Source of the DNA: Aquitalea denitrificans
GTDB taxonomy: Bacteria > Pseudomonadota > Gammaproteobacteria > Burkholderiales > Chromobacteriaceae
Assembly (NCBI RefSeq): GCF_009856625.1
Contig: NZ_CP047241.1
Location: 3,162,001-3,226,000 of the forward strand
Reading direction: 5' to 3'
DNA: 64,000 nt
The first letter of the stretch is position 1, and each line of letters opens with the position of its first letter. Made by a program: the position numbers and the translations under genes. Below the pieces are notes generated by a model. It did no database searches and was not told the DNA's origin. It saw only the letters and a list, made by a program, of their open reading frames with translations. Below are positions 1-9,236 of this stretch, piece after piece.

Positions 1-1138
1 CGCCAAATTCCGGGTGATGCGGATGGAAAGGTGCGCTGCGGCTGGCGGTGACGGCGGCGTCAAAGTTGGTGAGGGTCACCTTGATCGGGTCCAGCACGGC
101 CATCACACGCGGCGATTCGTTTTCCAGCATCTCGCGTACGGCGCCTTCCAGCACGCTCATGTCGATGATGTTTTCACCCTTGGATACGCCAATGCGCTGA
201 GCAAACAGGCGAATGCCGGCCGGGCTGAAACCGCGACGACGCATGCCTTCGATGGTGGGCATGCGCGGGTCATTCCAGCCATCCACCAGGCCGTCGGTCA
301 CCAGCGCCTGCAGCTTGCGCTTGGAGGTGAGCGCGTACAGCAGTTCCAGACGGGAGAATTCGTACTGGCGCGGGTGGCAAGGAATGGTGATGTTGTCCAG
401 CACCCAGTCGTACAGCGGGCGATGGTCTTCGAACTCCAGCGTGCACAGGCTGTGGGTGATGCCTTCCAGCGCATCGGAGATGCAGTGGGTGTAGTCGTAC
501 ATCGGGTAGATGCACCACTTGTCGCCGGTACGGTGGTGATGTGCGCGTCGGATGCGGTAGATCACCGGGTCGCGCAGGTTCACGTTGCCGGAAGCCATGT
601 CGATTTTCAGGCGCAGGGTCTTGCTGCCGTCCGGGAATTCGCCGTTACGCATGCGGGTGAACAGGTCGAGGTTCTCTTCCACGCTACGGTCGCGGAAGGG
701 GCTGTTCTTGCCAGGCTCGGTCAGGCTGCCGCGATAGGCGCGCATTTCCTCGGCGTTCAGGTCGCAGACAAAGGCCTTGCCCGACTTGATCAGTTCTACG
801 GCATAGTCGTACAGCGCATCGAAGTAATCCGAGGCGAAACGGACATTGCCATCCCACTGGAAACCTAGCCATTCCACGCTGTCCTTGATGGACTGCACGA
901 ATTCGTCCGACTCTTTTTCCGGATTGGTGTCGTCCATGCGCAGATTGCACTTGCCCTGATAGTCTTCGGCCAGACCGAAGTTCAGACAGATGGATTTGGC
1001 ATGGCCCACGTGCAGATAGCCATTGGGCTCCGGCGGGAAGCGGGTGACGATGGCGCTGTGCTTGCCCGAAGCCAGGTCCTCGTCAATGATGTTGCGAATG
1101 AAGTTGCTGACTACTGGCGCGTTGTTTTCCGTGCTCAT
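1..1138 (-). CDS. glnS: Glutaminyl-tRNA synthetase (3' end outside window)
   Basis: Class I aminoacyl-tRNA synthetase that charges tRNA-Gln with glutamine in the cytoplasm. About 379 N-terminal residues lie here and the frame stays open through base 1, so the anticodon-binding beta-barrel domains are outside the window. The HIGH-type signature PPEPNGYLHVGHAKS is near residue 35-50 and the KMSKS equivalent appears as LTSKRK. The product begins MSTENNAPVVSNF, as usual for the family. The start is ATG at 1138; the ribosome binding site is weak. It lies downstream of kdoO on the same strand with a gap of about 140 bases that contains a small G+C-rich hairpin near 1210-1235. Confidence 0.95.
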   Translation of the reverse strand, partial: MSTENNAPVVSNFIRNIIDEDLASGKHSAIVTRFPPEPNGYLHVGHAKSICLNFGLAEDYQGKCNLRMDDTNPEKESDEFVQSIKDSVEWLGFQWDGNVRFASDYFDALYDYAVELIKSGKAFVCDLNAEEMRAYRGSLTEPGKNSPFRDRSVEENLDLFTRMRNGEFPDGSKTLRLKIDMASGNVNLRDPVIYRIRRAHHHRTGDKWCIYPMYDYTHCISDALEGITHSLCTLEFEDHRPLYDWVLDNITIPCHPRQYEFSRLELLYALTSKRKLQALVTDGLVDGWNDPRMPTIEGMRRRGFSPAGIRLFAQRIGVSKGENIIDMSVLEGAVREMLENESPRVMAVLDPIKVTLTNFDAAVTASRSAPFHPHHPEFG

Positions 1139-1281
1139 GATTCTGGCTGCAGACTGATTGAAAGCAATCGGTGATTGTAACCGATTTGCCCTTGCTGGGG
1201 AGAGGCAGTCCCGGCATAGCCGGTTTTGCCGGGGAAAAGCAGGCAGACCGGCGCTTGGCGCTGCCGTCCGCCTGCCGCGGT

Positions 1282-2136
1282 TTACAGCAGGGTGCGTCCG
1301 GTGATTGCCTGCAATTCGGCCAGCGGTGAGCGTGCCGGGTCGGCCATGTCCTGCGCGGCCAGCCAGAATGTCTGTTCCAGCATGAACTGGCCGGACATCA
1401 CCGCATGCGAAGCATGGTCGGAGAAACACACCCAGCCGCAGCCGGGCGGAAACGGCATGGTTTCCTGCGGGCAGGTGCGCTGGTAGTCCATGTCCGCCTT
1501 CATCGCATCATGCAGATGCAGCATCAGGTGGTCGTAGGCGCTGCGCTTGCGCTTGGTGATTTTCAGCGCCGCCATCAGCGCCGCCGATCCCGGCCACTGG
1601 CGCGGAATGCGCGGCAACATGCGCCGTGCCATGTCGGCAAACGGCTCGCCCACCCGCCATACGCGCGGTTCACCATTGGGATTGGCATTGTAGAACACAC
1701 GCAGGATGCGCTCGCCATAAGTGGGGCGGGATGGGAAGGCATCCACATGCAGACGGCTGTCGTCCTTGCGCCAGGAAGTCTGGCGATTTTCCACCCGCAT
1801 CAGGCGGAGGCTGGTGGGCGCGGCGCGCAGTTTGCCACGGTATTCCGGCAGCAACTGCTCGACCAGAGCAAAGGCGCTGTCGCGATAACGGGCAATCAAG
1901 GCACGCACTGCGGCTTCGTTGGCGGGGTCGGCCACGCCATGCAGCTTGCCACCGGCTTGCGGCTCCAGGCTGATGTTCTTGCGTTTCAGGTCGGCAATGG
2001 CCGGGTTCAGCAAGGCCAGTTCGGTCGGCTGGATGGCAAACTCCAGCTGCGGCAAATACAGCACCTTGCCGCTTTCCAGTGCGGCTACCTGGGATTGATA
2101 GGGTTTTGCGTCCAAACGGACAATCTGACTGCTCAT
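1282..2136 (-). CDS. kdoO: Kdo hydroxylase (KdoO family)
   Basis: 284-residue Fe(II)/2-oxoglutarate-type dioxygenase related to KdoO, which hydroxylates C3 of the outer Kdo sugar of the lipopolysaccharide inner core. The metal-binding HxD is visible as LHVDAFPSRP (H130, D132), and a distal histidine cluster occurs in SDHASHAVMSGQ (about 239-250). The frame stays open further upstream, but ATG at 2136 is preceded by AGGAAA at good spacing and gives the family-typical N-terminus MSSQIVRLDAKPY, so I chose it. It has no signal peptide and should act at the cytoplasmic face during LPS assembly. The family is known from Burkholderia and Yersinia; the assignment here rests on overall sequence character. 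Confidence 0.8.
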   Translation of the reverse strand: MSSQIVRLDAKPYQSQVAALESGKVLYLPQLEFAIQPTELALLNPAIADLKRKNISLEPQAGGKLHGVADPANEAAVRALIARYRDSAFALVEQLLPEYRGKLRAAPTSLRLMRVENRQTSWRKDDSRLHVDAFPSRPTYGERILRVFYNANPNGEPRVWRVGEPFADMARRMLPRIPRQWPGSAALMAALKITKRKRSAYDHLMLHLHDAMKADMDYQRTCPQETMPFPPGCGWVCFSDHASHAVMSGQFMLEQTFWLAAQDMADPARSPLAELQAITGRTLL

Positions 2137-2318
2137 GTGCAACGTTTCCTGTGCAGTGTGTCGGTGATGTGAAGCAAAACAACACATCGTCATGACAAAC
2201 GGAGACCAGCAGCAAGGGTACGCCAAACCGTGGCTGCGGTCACACTCCGGCAGCCGTTACAACATGGCAAAGCCGGCAAACAACTGATTTCAACGGAAAA
2301 TATTGTCTCCCACCCCTA

Positions 2319-2347
2319 TTGACAACATGGCAATTCGCCATTAAAAA
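2319..2347 (+). promoter_or_regulatory. Predicted sigma-70 promoter upstream of the YgiQ gene
   Basis: TTGACA at 2319-2324 is followed after 17 bases by TAAAAA at 2342-2347. The site sits in the A+T-rich part of the divergent region between kdoO and the YgiQ gene. A second A+T-rich element, CATAAT, lies near 2383. This is pattern evidence only. Confidence 0.35.
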
Positions 2348-2433
2348 CAACAATTTATGCTGATAAAAATCCAAAAGTACGGCATAATGACCGGTTGCTT
2401 ATCCACCTGCGCCACCAGCCGCTTTCATTCAGC

Positions 2434-4716
2434 ATGACGACACAGCCAGCCGCCGCCAAACCGATTACCTCTTACCGCAAGTACTGGGCCAGCCGCTTTG
2501 GCACTGCCCCTTTCCTGCCGATGAGCCGCGCCGAAATGGACCAGCTGGGCTGGGATTCCTGTGACATCATCCTGATTTCCGGCGACTGCTATATCGACCA
2601 TCCCAGCTTCGGCATGGCGCTGGTGGGCCGTTTGCTGGAAGCCCAGGGCTTCCGCGTCGGCATCATTGCGCAGCCGGACTGGCAGTCGGCCGAACCGTTC
2701 CGGGCACTGGGCAAGCCCAACCTGTTTTTTGGCGTCACCGCCGGCAATATGGATTCGATGATCAACCGCTACACGGCTGACCGTCGTCCGCGCTCGGATG
2801 ATGCCTACACCCCCAATGCCGAACCGAACAAGCGCCCGGACCGTGCCGTCACCGTGTATGCCCAGCGCTGCCGCGAAGCCTATCCCGGCGTGGGGGTGAT
2901 GATTGGTTCCATCGAAGCCAGCCTGCGCCGCATCGCCCACTTCGACTACTGGAGCGACAAGGTCCGTCAGTCGGTGCTGATCACCTCCAAGGCCGACATC
3001 CTGCTGTATGGCAATGCCGAACGCGCCTTGGTGGAAATTGCCCATCGCGCCGCCAAGGGCGAAAAGCTCTCGGAAATGCGTGATATCCGCGGCACCGCCT
3101 TTGTGGTACAGCAAGGTTGGCTGCCGGATGCAGAATGGCAGGAAATGGATTCCAGCGTGGTGGATACGCCGGGCAAGGTTGACGTACACCTGAACCCGTA
3201 TCAGGAAATCCCGGAGCAGGCCGCTGAAGCCACCAAGGGCAGCGACCCGACTGCGCCGCAGGTGATCCGCATCGAATCGCGTGAAGAGCGTCTGGCCAAA
3301 CGCCGTGCCGAACGGGCCAAAACCGTCATCCGCATTCCGGCCTACGAGGCCGTGGCCCACGACCCGGTGCTGTATGCACACGCCAGCCGCACCCTGCATC
3401 TGGAATCCAACCCCGGCAATGCCCGTGCCCTGGTGCAGTTGCACGGCAGCCGCGATGTATGGCTGAACCCGCCGCCCATTCCGCTGACCACCGAGGAAAT
3501 GGACTTCGTCTACGGCCTGCCCTACGCCCGCAATCCGCACCCGTCCTATGGCAATGCACATATTCCGGCGTGGGAGATGATCAAGTACTCGGTCAACATC
3601 ATGCGCGGCTGTTTTGGCGGCTGTACTTTCTGCTCCATCACCGAGCACGAGGGCCGCATCATCCAGAGCCGTTCGGAAGAATCCATCCTGCACGAGATCG
3701 AGGAAATCCGCGACAAGACGCCGGGCTTTACCGGCCACATCTCCGACCTGGGCGGCCCAACGGCTAATATGTACCGCCTGTCGTGCAAGGACCCGAACAT
3801 CGAGCGCTCCTGTCGCAAGTTGTCCTGTGTATTCCCGGACATCTGCGAGAACCTGGGTACCGACCACAGCCATCTGATCCAGCTGTACCGCAAGGCGCGT
3901 GCCTTGCCGGGCGTGAAGAAGATCAACATCCAGTCCGGCCTGCGTTACGACCTGGCGGTGCGTTCGCCCGAATACATCAAGGAACTGGTGCAGCACCATG
4001 TGGGCGGCTATCTGAAAATTGCCCCGGAACACACCGAAGACGGCCCGCTGTCCAAGATGATGAAGCCGGGCATGGGCGCTTACGACAAGTTCAAGGAACT
4101 GTTCGAACGCTTCAGCCGCCAGGCTGGCAAGGAGCAGTACCTGATTCCCTACTTCATCGCCGCCCACCCCGGCACCAGCGATGAGGACATGATGAATCTG
4201 GCGCTGTGGCTGAAGAAGAACAACTTCCGTCTGGATCAGGTGCAGACCTTCACCCCGACCCCGATGGCCATGGCCACCACCATGTGGCATACCCGCCGTA
4301 ATCCGCTGAAAAAGCTGAGCCGCAGTTCGGAAAAGGTGGACGTGGTACGCGACGGCTATCGCCGCAAGCTGCACAAGGCCTTCTTGCGCTATCACCACCC
4401 GGACAACTGGCAGATCATTCACGATGCGCTGATAGACATGGGCCGCCGCGACCTGATCGGCCACAGCAAGCACTGCCTGATTCCACCCACGCCGCCGGGT
4501 GACAAGGCGGCAGCCATCCGCCATCGCATGGGTGCGCCGGGAGCACGCCCGCAAACCGGCAAACCGGCAGCAGGACGCCCGGGCAGCAAGCCGGCGGCAA
4601 CACACGGCAAGCCGATGGGTGGCCGTCCACAAGCCACTGGCCGTCCGGGTGCCAAACCCGGCAGCAAGCCGGCGGGTACTGGCACAGGCAATCCCCGCAG
4701 CAAGAACAAGCGCTGA
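2434..4716 (+). CDS. YgiQ family radical SAM protein
   Basis: About 760-residue radical SAM enzyme of the YgiQ (UPF0313) family, whose substrate is not established. The [4Fe-4S]/SAM-binding motif is CX3CX2C in GCFGGCTFC (C393, C397, C400). The conserved N-terminal YgiQ domain, with LISGDCYIDHPSFG, precedes it. The last 60 residues form a low-complexity, basic tail rich in Gly, Lys and Pro (repeated GRPGSKPA-like units). The frame is open from a TTG at 2395, but ATG at 2434 gives the expected MTTQPAAAKPITSYRKYW start. No strong Shine-Dalgarno precedes either. The gene stands alone and ends in a clear terminator. Confidence 0.9.
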   Translation: MTTQPAAAKPITSYRKYWASRFGTAPFLPMSRAEMDQLGWDSCDIILISGDCYIDHPSFGMALVGRLLEAQGFRVGIIAQPDWQSAEPFRALGKPNLFFGVTAGNMDSMINRYTADRRPRSDDAYTPNAEPNKRPDRAVTVYAQRCREAYPGVGVMIGSIEASLRRIAHFDYWSDKVRQSVLITSKADILLYGNAERALVEIAHRAAKGEKLSEMRDIRGTAFVVQQGWLPDAEWQEMDSSVVDTPGKVDVHLNPYQEIPEQAAEATKGSDPTAPQVIRIESREERLAKRRAERAKTVIRIPAYEAVAHDPVLYAHASRTLHLESNPGNARALVQLHGSRDVWLNPPPIPLTTEEMDFVYGLPYARNPHPSYGNAHIPAWEMIKYSVNIMRGCFGGCTFCSITEHEGRIIQSRSEESILHEIEEIRDKTPGFTGHISDLGGPTANMYRLSCKDPNIERSCRKLSCVFPDICENLGTDHSHLIQLYRKARALPGVKKINIQSGLRYDLAVRSPEYIKELVQHHVGGYLKIAPEHTEDGPLSKMMKPGMGAYDKFKELFERFSRQAGKEQYLIPYFIAAHPGTSDEDMMNLALWLKKNNFRLDQVQTFTPTPMAMATTMWHTRRNPLKKLSRSSEKVDVVRDGYRRKLHKAFLRYHHPDNWQIIHDALIDMGRRDLIGHSKHCLIPPTPPGDKAAAIRHRMGAPGARPQTGKPAAGRPGSKPAATHGKPMGGRPQATGRPGAKPGSKPAGTGTGNPRSKNKR

Positions 4717-4740
4717 CAACGGGGCACCCTTGCTTGCAAC

Positions 4741-4775
4741 AACGGCATCGTGATCTGACGATGCCGTTTTTTATT
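4741..4775 (+). terminator. Rho-independent terminator of the YgiQ gene
   Basis: Perfect 11-bp arms at 4741-4751 and 4758-4768 with a 6-base loop, followed by a T run and TATT. Confidence 0.9.
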
Positions 4776-4837
4776 GGGCAGAGCCCGTGCGCAAAGGCTA
4801 AAGTAGCAGCCAAACGCATTCAATACAGGACAGGCGC

Positions 4838-6178
4838 ATGAGGGCTTCACTCAAGCTGGCGGAACTGCTGGGCTCGCTCAGCTACGCACTGGATATCACC
4901 GAAGGCCAGCCAGAAGGCCATTGCGTACGCAGCTGCTGGATAGGCATGCACATTGGCCGTGCCATCGGGCTGGACAGCCAGTCACTGTGGGAACTGTACT
5001 ACGCCATTTTGCTGAAGGATCTGGGCTGCAGCAGCAATGCCGCCCGCATCAGCGCGCTGTACCTGGTAGACGACCGCCAGTTCAAGCAGGACTTCAAGCA
5101 GCTGGGTAGCAGCCTGCCGGACAAGCTGGGTTTTGTGCTCAACCATACCGGCCGCCACGCCGGCTGGTCGGAACGGCTGGCCTCCATCACCCATATTCTG
5201 CGCAATGGCAAGGAAATTGCCGACGAACTGATCCAGACCCGCTGCTACCGCGGTGCCGACATCGCGCGTCAGCTGCGCTTCAATGAAAACGTGGCACGGG
5301 GAATCCAGTCACTGGACGAGCACTGGGACGGCTCTGGCCGGCCGCTGGGTTTGCAGGGTGAGGCCATTCCGCTCAATGCCCGCATTGCCCTGCTGGCGCA
5401 GGTCATCGATGTATTCCATATCACCAGCGGCCGCGACGGTGCCGTGGCCGAGGCACAGCAGCGCGCCGGCCACTGGTTTGATCCCACGCTGGTGGCCTGC
5501 TTTGCCAGTGTGGCCCAGGACGAAACCTTCTGGCAGGTGCTGGAATCTGCTGCAGTCGATCAGGCGGTACTGGCACTGGAACCGGCCCAGCATCAGGTGG
5601 AGGTGGATGAAGATTATCTGGATGAAATTGCCGAAGGCTTCGGCCAGGTGGTCGACTCCAAAAGCCCCTTCACCGCCGGTCACAGCCAGCGGGTAGGCCA
5701 TTATGCCGACCGTATCGCCGCCACCCTGGGCCTGGATGATGCACGCCGGCGCTGGCTCAAACGCGGTGCCCTGCTACACGACGTGGGCAAGCTGGGGGTG
5801 AGCAACCGCATTCTGGACAAACCCGGCAAGCTGGATGCCGAGGAATGGGCCGCCGTGCAAAAACACGCCAGCTACACCCACGCCATCCTTGGCCGCATGC
5901 AGGTGTTTGCCGAACTGGCCGATGTTTCCGCCGCCCACCATGAACGACTGGATGGCAAGGGTTATCCACGCGGTCTGGCAGGCGACGCCATCACACTGGA
6001 AACCCGCATCATCACCACCGCCGACATTTTTGATGCCATCAATGCCGAGCGCCCTTACCACCCGGCCACACCGGTGGCCAAAACACTAGAGATCATGCAG
6101 CAGAACCTGCATGTCGCCATCGATCCGCACTGCTTCGAGACCTTGCAACAGGTGCTGCGCGAAGAGGGTCAGCTCTAA
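4838..6178 (+). CDS. Tandem HD-GYP domain protein, first domain degenerate
   Basis: 446-residue protein whose C-terminal half is a canonical HD-GYP domain, known as a cyclic-di-GMP phosphodiesterase: H282, H314-D315 with K318 (HDVGK), H343, HHE at 367-369 and DGKGYP at 372-377. The N-terminal half resembles a second, decayed copy: EGH at 26-28, KD instead of HD at 60-61, LNHTGRH at about 101-107 and DEHWDGSGRP at about 160-169. The first half therefore probably lacks a bimetal centre and may be regulatory. No membrane segment or receiver domain is seen, so it is likely cytosolic. It converges with the SulP gene across an 8-base gap. Confidence 0.85.
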   Translation: MRASLKLAELLGSLSYALDITEGQPEGHCVRSCWIGMHIGRAIGLDSQSLWELYYAILLKDLGCSSNAARISALYLVDDRQFKQDFKQLGSSLPDKLGFVLNHTGRHAGWSERLASITHILRNGKEIADELIQTRCYRGADIARQLRFNENVARGIQSLDEHWDGSGRPLGLQGEAIPLNARIALLAQVIDVFHITSGRDGAVAEAQQRAGHWFDPTLVACFASVAQDETFWQVLESAAVDQAVLALEPAQHQVEVDEDYLDEIAEGFGQVVDSKSPFTAGHSQRVGHYADRIAATLGLDDARRRWLKRGALLHDVGKLGVSNRILDKPGKLDAEEWAAVQKHASYTHAILGRMQVFAELADVSAAHHERLDGKGYPRGLAGDAITLETRIITTADIFDAINAERPYHPATPVAKTLEIMQQNLHVAIDPHCFETLQQVLREEGQL

Positions 6179-6186
6179 GCCTGCGG

Positions 6187-7854
6187 CTAGCCCCACACCA
6201 CACCGCTGGTCAGCAACTGTTCGGCACGCTGCAAGGCAGCGGCCAAGTCCGGCTGCAGGTTGTCCGCGCCCAGATCATCCACCAGCCGCGAGCCCTTGAG
6301 CATGTCCAGCACCTCATCGGTCGCACCACACAAAATCAGCGTCTTGCCCTGCACCCGCAGCTTGTCGTTCAGACTGTCCAGCGCCAGCAGACCAGTGGTA
6401 TCCAGCATCACCAGCCGGTGCAACTGCAAAATGATGACGCGCGCCTGCTCGGCCTGCTGGTGAATGATTTCCACACTGTCCGCCGCGCCGAAAAACAGTG
6501 CACCCTCCACCCGGAAAGCCGCACAACCATCCGGCACATGCTTGCCGGCTATGGTGTGGCGCTCGAACAACTGCGCATATTCGGGCAACAAACGGTTGAC
6601 CGAGGTGTGGCTGGCCATGCTGCGGATAAAGAACACAGCCGCCATCAACAGACCAATCTGCACCGCCACCGTCAGGTCAAACACCACGGTCAGCACAAAG
6701 GTGACAATCAACACTGCGGTATCGCGCTTGGGAAACTGGAAGGCCTTGCGGATATCCCAATCCCCCATTTTCAGCGCCACCGAAATCAGGATGGCCGCCA
6801 GCACCGCCAGGGGAATGCTGGCCGCCAGGGGCGCAGCTACCAGCAAAATCAACAACAGCAACAAGGCATGCACCATGGCAGCCACCGGGCTTTTGCCACC
6901 ATTGCTGATATTGGTGGCAGTGCGTGCCACCGCTCCGGTCGCCGGAATGCCGCCAAAAAACGGGGCCACCATATTGGCAATGCCCTGACCGATCAGCTCC
7001 TGATTGGAGTCGTGCTTGTCAGACGTCATGCTGTCGGCCACCACCGCACACAGCAGTGACTCGATGGCCCCCAGCAGGGCAATGGTAAAAGCCGGTGCCA
7101 GCAGGTCGGACAGATGGGTCGGGTCCAGATCCAGCCCGCCAAAGCTGGGCAAGCCTTGCGGAATGCCACCGAACTTGCTGCCCAGCGTGGCCACCGGCAG
7201 GCTGAACAAGGCCGTAGCCAGCGTCGCCAGAATCAGCGCGACAAAAGGCGCGGGCAACAGGCGGTTGAGTCTCTTCGGCCATAGCAGGATAAGCAACAAG
7301 CTGGCCCCGGACAGCAGCAAGGTCGGCCAGTGGAAATTGCCCAGTTGCTCACGCAATACCTGCATCACCGCAAAGAAGCCCGCCGGCATCTTTTCCACCG
7401 GCAGGCCAAAAAAGTCTTTCAGCTGGGTGAGGAAAATCAGCACCGCAATGCCATTGGTAAAACCAGTAATCAGCGGTAACGGAAAAAAGCGGATCACCTG
7501 CCCCAGCCGGAAAATGCCCATCAACACCAGCATCACGCCGGACATGAAGGTGCAGATCAGCAGGTTGGCCACGCCATACTTGGCCACAATGCCGTAGATG
7601 ATGACGATGAAGGCCCCGGTAGGCCCGGTAACCGACAAGCGGCTTCCCCCCAGCACTGCAGCAAGAAAACCGGCAATCACGGCAGTGAAAATGCCCGCCT
7701 GCGGTGTGACGCCGCTAGCCATGGCAAAGGCCATGGCCAAGGGCAAGGCGACAATGCCGACAGTAATGCCCGCCATGATGTCATCGCGCAGCAACTGGCG
7801 GTTATAGCTTTTCAGGGTATCAACAAGACGAGGGCGAAAACCCGTACTTAACAT
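6187..7854 (-). CDS. SulP family inorganic anion transporter
   Basis: About 555-residue inner-membrane anion transporter of the SulP/SLC26 family (sulfate, bicarbonate or dicarboxylate; substrate not predictable). A multi-helix membrane domain begins with the typical DDIMAGITVGIVALPLAMAF, and GGSRLSVTGPTGAFIV is the conserved TM3 region. A C-terminal STAS domain covers roughly the last 120 residues, with the conserved VMLDTTGLLALDSL. The frame continues upstream to 8010, but ATG at 7854 (MLSTGFRPRLVDTL) fits the family. Carbonic anhydrase, a frequent partner, is absent here. Confidence 0.9.
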   Translation of the reverse strand: MLSTGFRPRLVDTLKSYNRQLLRDDIMAGITVGIVALPLAMAFAMASGVTPQAGIFTAVIAGFLAAVLGGSRLSVTGPTGAFIVIIYGIVAKYGVANLLICTFMSGVMLVLMGIFRLGQVIRFFPLPLITGFTNGIAVLIFLTQLKDFFGLPVEKMPAGFFAVMQVLREQLGNFHWPTLLLSGASLLLILLWPKRLNRLLPAPFVALILATLATALFSLPVATLGSKFGGIPQGLPSFGGLDLDPTHLSDLLAPAFTIALLGAIESLLCAVVADSMTSDKHDSNQELIGQGIANMVAPFFGGIPATGAVARTATNISNGGKSPVAAMVHALLLLLILLVAAPLAASIPLAVLAAILISVALKMGDWDIRKAFQFPKRDTAVLIVTFVLTVVFDLTVAVQIGLLMAAVFFIRSMASHTSVNRLLPEYAQLFERHTIAGKHVPDGCAAFRVEGALFFGAADSVEIIHQQAEQARVIILQLHRLVMLDTTGLLALDSLNDKLRVQGKTLILCGATDEVLDMLKGSRLVDDLGADNLQPDLAAALQRAEQLLTSGVVWG

Positions 7855-8065
7855 GGTGCGACTTTCAGTGATGGCAAGCTGCAGCAAAGAGTGCCGTGCT
7901 TGCGCGTTTGTATTGCCATCATCGACGCCGGCCTCGCGCAGTGCAAGTGACACGTGCCATTCAGGCACTCTTCTGCGGCCTGTGCAGCCATGGCAGAGGC
8001 ATATCGACACCCCTATTCAACAGGCGTAGCATGGTTTCAAGACCACTTCAGCATGAGGGGAAAAC

Positions 8066-9121
8066 ATGACGCAAGACAAGAATATCGATCCCGCCATCAC
8101 TGCGCTTACCGATACAGAAACTGCCACCGAGAGCAAAACCACGGCCAGCCCGACCACCAGCCGCAAGCCTGCCCGCAGCCCCAGCAGTCGCCAGAGCAAT
8201 GTCAAGCGCGTGCATCAGGAATCGGTCAAGGCCATCGAAACCATCAGCCAGCAGCCGGTTGCCCTGCAGGTGGCTGAAGCGCCGCGCGGCACCAGCGAGG
8301 ACAGCAGCACCGCAGAACTGCCAGCCAGCTTTCCCTATCGCACCCGCATGCGCCGGGCCGAGTACGAAAAGATCAAGATGGAGCTGCAGATCGAGCTGCT
8401 GAAGGTGCAAAACTGGGTCAAGGAAACCGGGCAGAAAATCGTCATCCTGTTTGAAGGCCGCGACGCTGCCGGCAAGGGCGGTACCATCAAGCGCTATATG
8501 GAACACCTCAATCCGCGCGGTGCGCGGGTGGTAGCACTGGAAAAACCGTCCGAGCGCGAACGTGGCCAGTGGTATTTCCAGCGCTATATCGAACATCTGC
8601 CGTCTTCCGGCGAAATCGTGTTCTTCGACCGCTCCTGGTATAACCGCGCCGGCGTGGAACGGGTGATGGGCTTTTGCAATCCGGACGAATATCTGGAATT
8701 CATGCGCCAGACACCACAGCTGGAACGCATGCTGGTCAACAGCGGCATCCACCTGTTCAAGTTCTGGTTCTCGGTCAGCCGCGAAGAACAGCTGCGCCGC
8801 TTCATCTCGCGCCGTGATGACCCGCTCAAGCACTGGAAGCTCTCCCCCATCGACATTCAGTCGCTGGACAAATGGGATGACTACACATCTGCCAAGCAGG
8901 CCATGTTCTTCCACACCAATACCGGTGATGCGCCCTGGGTGGTGGTGAAATCCGATGACAAGAAACGGGCACGGCTAAACTGCATCCGTCACTTTCTGGC
9001 CAGCCTGGACTACCCCAATAAGGACCCGCGCGTTGCCCATGCGGCTGATCCGCTGATCGTGGGTGCCCCCAAGCACATGCTGAATGCGGACGAGGACAAG
9101 TCGTTGCGTTTCGACGTTTGA
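8066..9121 (+). CDS. ppk2: Polyphosphate kinase 2
   Basis: 351-residue PPK2-family enzyme that uses polyphosphate to phosphorylate nucleoside diphosphates, or the reverse. The Walker A motif is GRDAAGKGG (131-139), the Walker B/lid region is FFDRSWYNRAGVE, and the signature KPSERERGQWYFQRYIEHLP is present. The first 85 or so residues are a Thr/Ser/Pro-rich, probably disordered extension not needed for the fold. ATG at 8066 is preceded by AGGGGAAAAC. The single-domain length fits class I PPK2. Confidence 0.93.
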   Translation: MTQDKNIDPAITALTDTETATESKTTASPTTSRKPARSPSSRQSNVKRVHQESVKAIETISQQPVALQVAEAPRGTSEDSSTAELPASFPYRTRMRRAEYEKIKMELQIELLKVQNWVKETGQKIVILFEGRDAAGKGGTIKRYMEHLNPRGARVVALEKPSERERGQWYFQRYIEHLPSSGEIVFFDRSWYNRAGVERVMGFCNPDEYLEFMRQTPQLERMLVNSGIHLFKFWFSVSREEQLRRFISRRDDPLKHWKLSPIDIQSLDKWDDYTSAKQAMFFHTNTGDAPWVVVKSDDKKRARLNCIRHFLASLDYPNKDPRVAHAADPLIVGAPKHMLNADEDKSLRFDV

Positions 9122-9191
9122 GCCGCCTGAGCAGGCTCATCCTGAGGCTAAAAGGCGATAAAAGCAGCCGCATCCGTGATTGCGGCTGCTG

Positions 9192-9200
9192 TGCTAGAAT
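9192..9200 (+). promoter_or_regulatory. Predicted extended -10 element for the exported cyclophilin gene
   Basis: TGCTAGAAT (extended -10 form) lies just after a hairpin at about 9165-9190 and 37 bases before the ATG at 9237. No convincing -35 is seen, which an extended -10 does not require. Confidence 0.4.
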
Positions 9201-9236
9201 CCGGCTTTGTTCCTGCCGATAGCATCAGACACGCCC

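Noticed and set aside
14..868. 284-residue plus-strand frame
   Set aside because: Antisense of glnS, whose minus-strand translation shows clear class I synthetase motifs.
2425..4719. 764-residue open frame on the minus strand
   Set aside because: Exact antisense shadow of the YgiQ gene; composition is His/Ala/Gly-rich and no domain is recognisable, while the plus-strand frame has the CX3CX2C motif.
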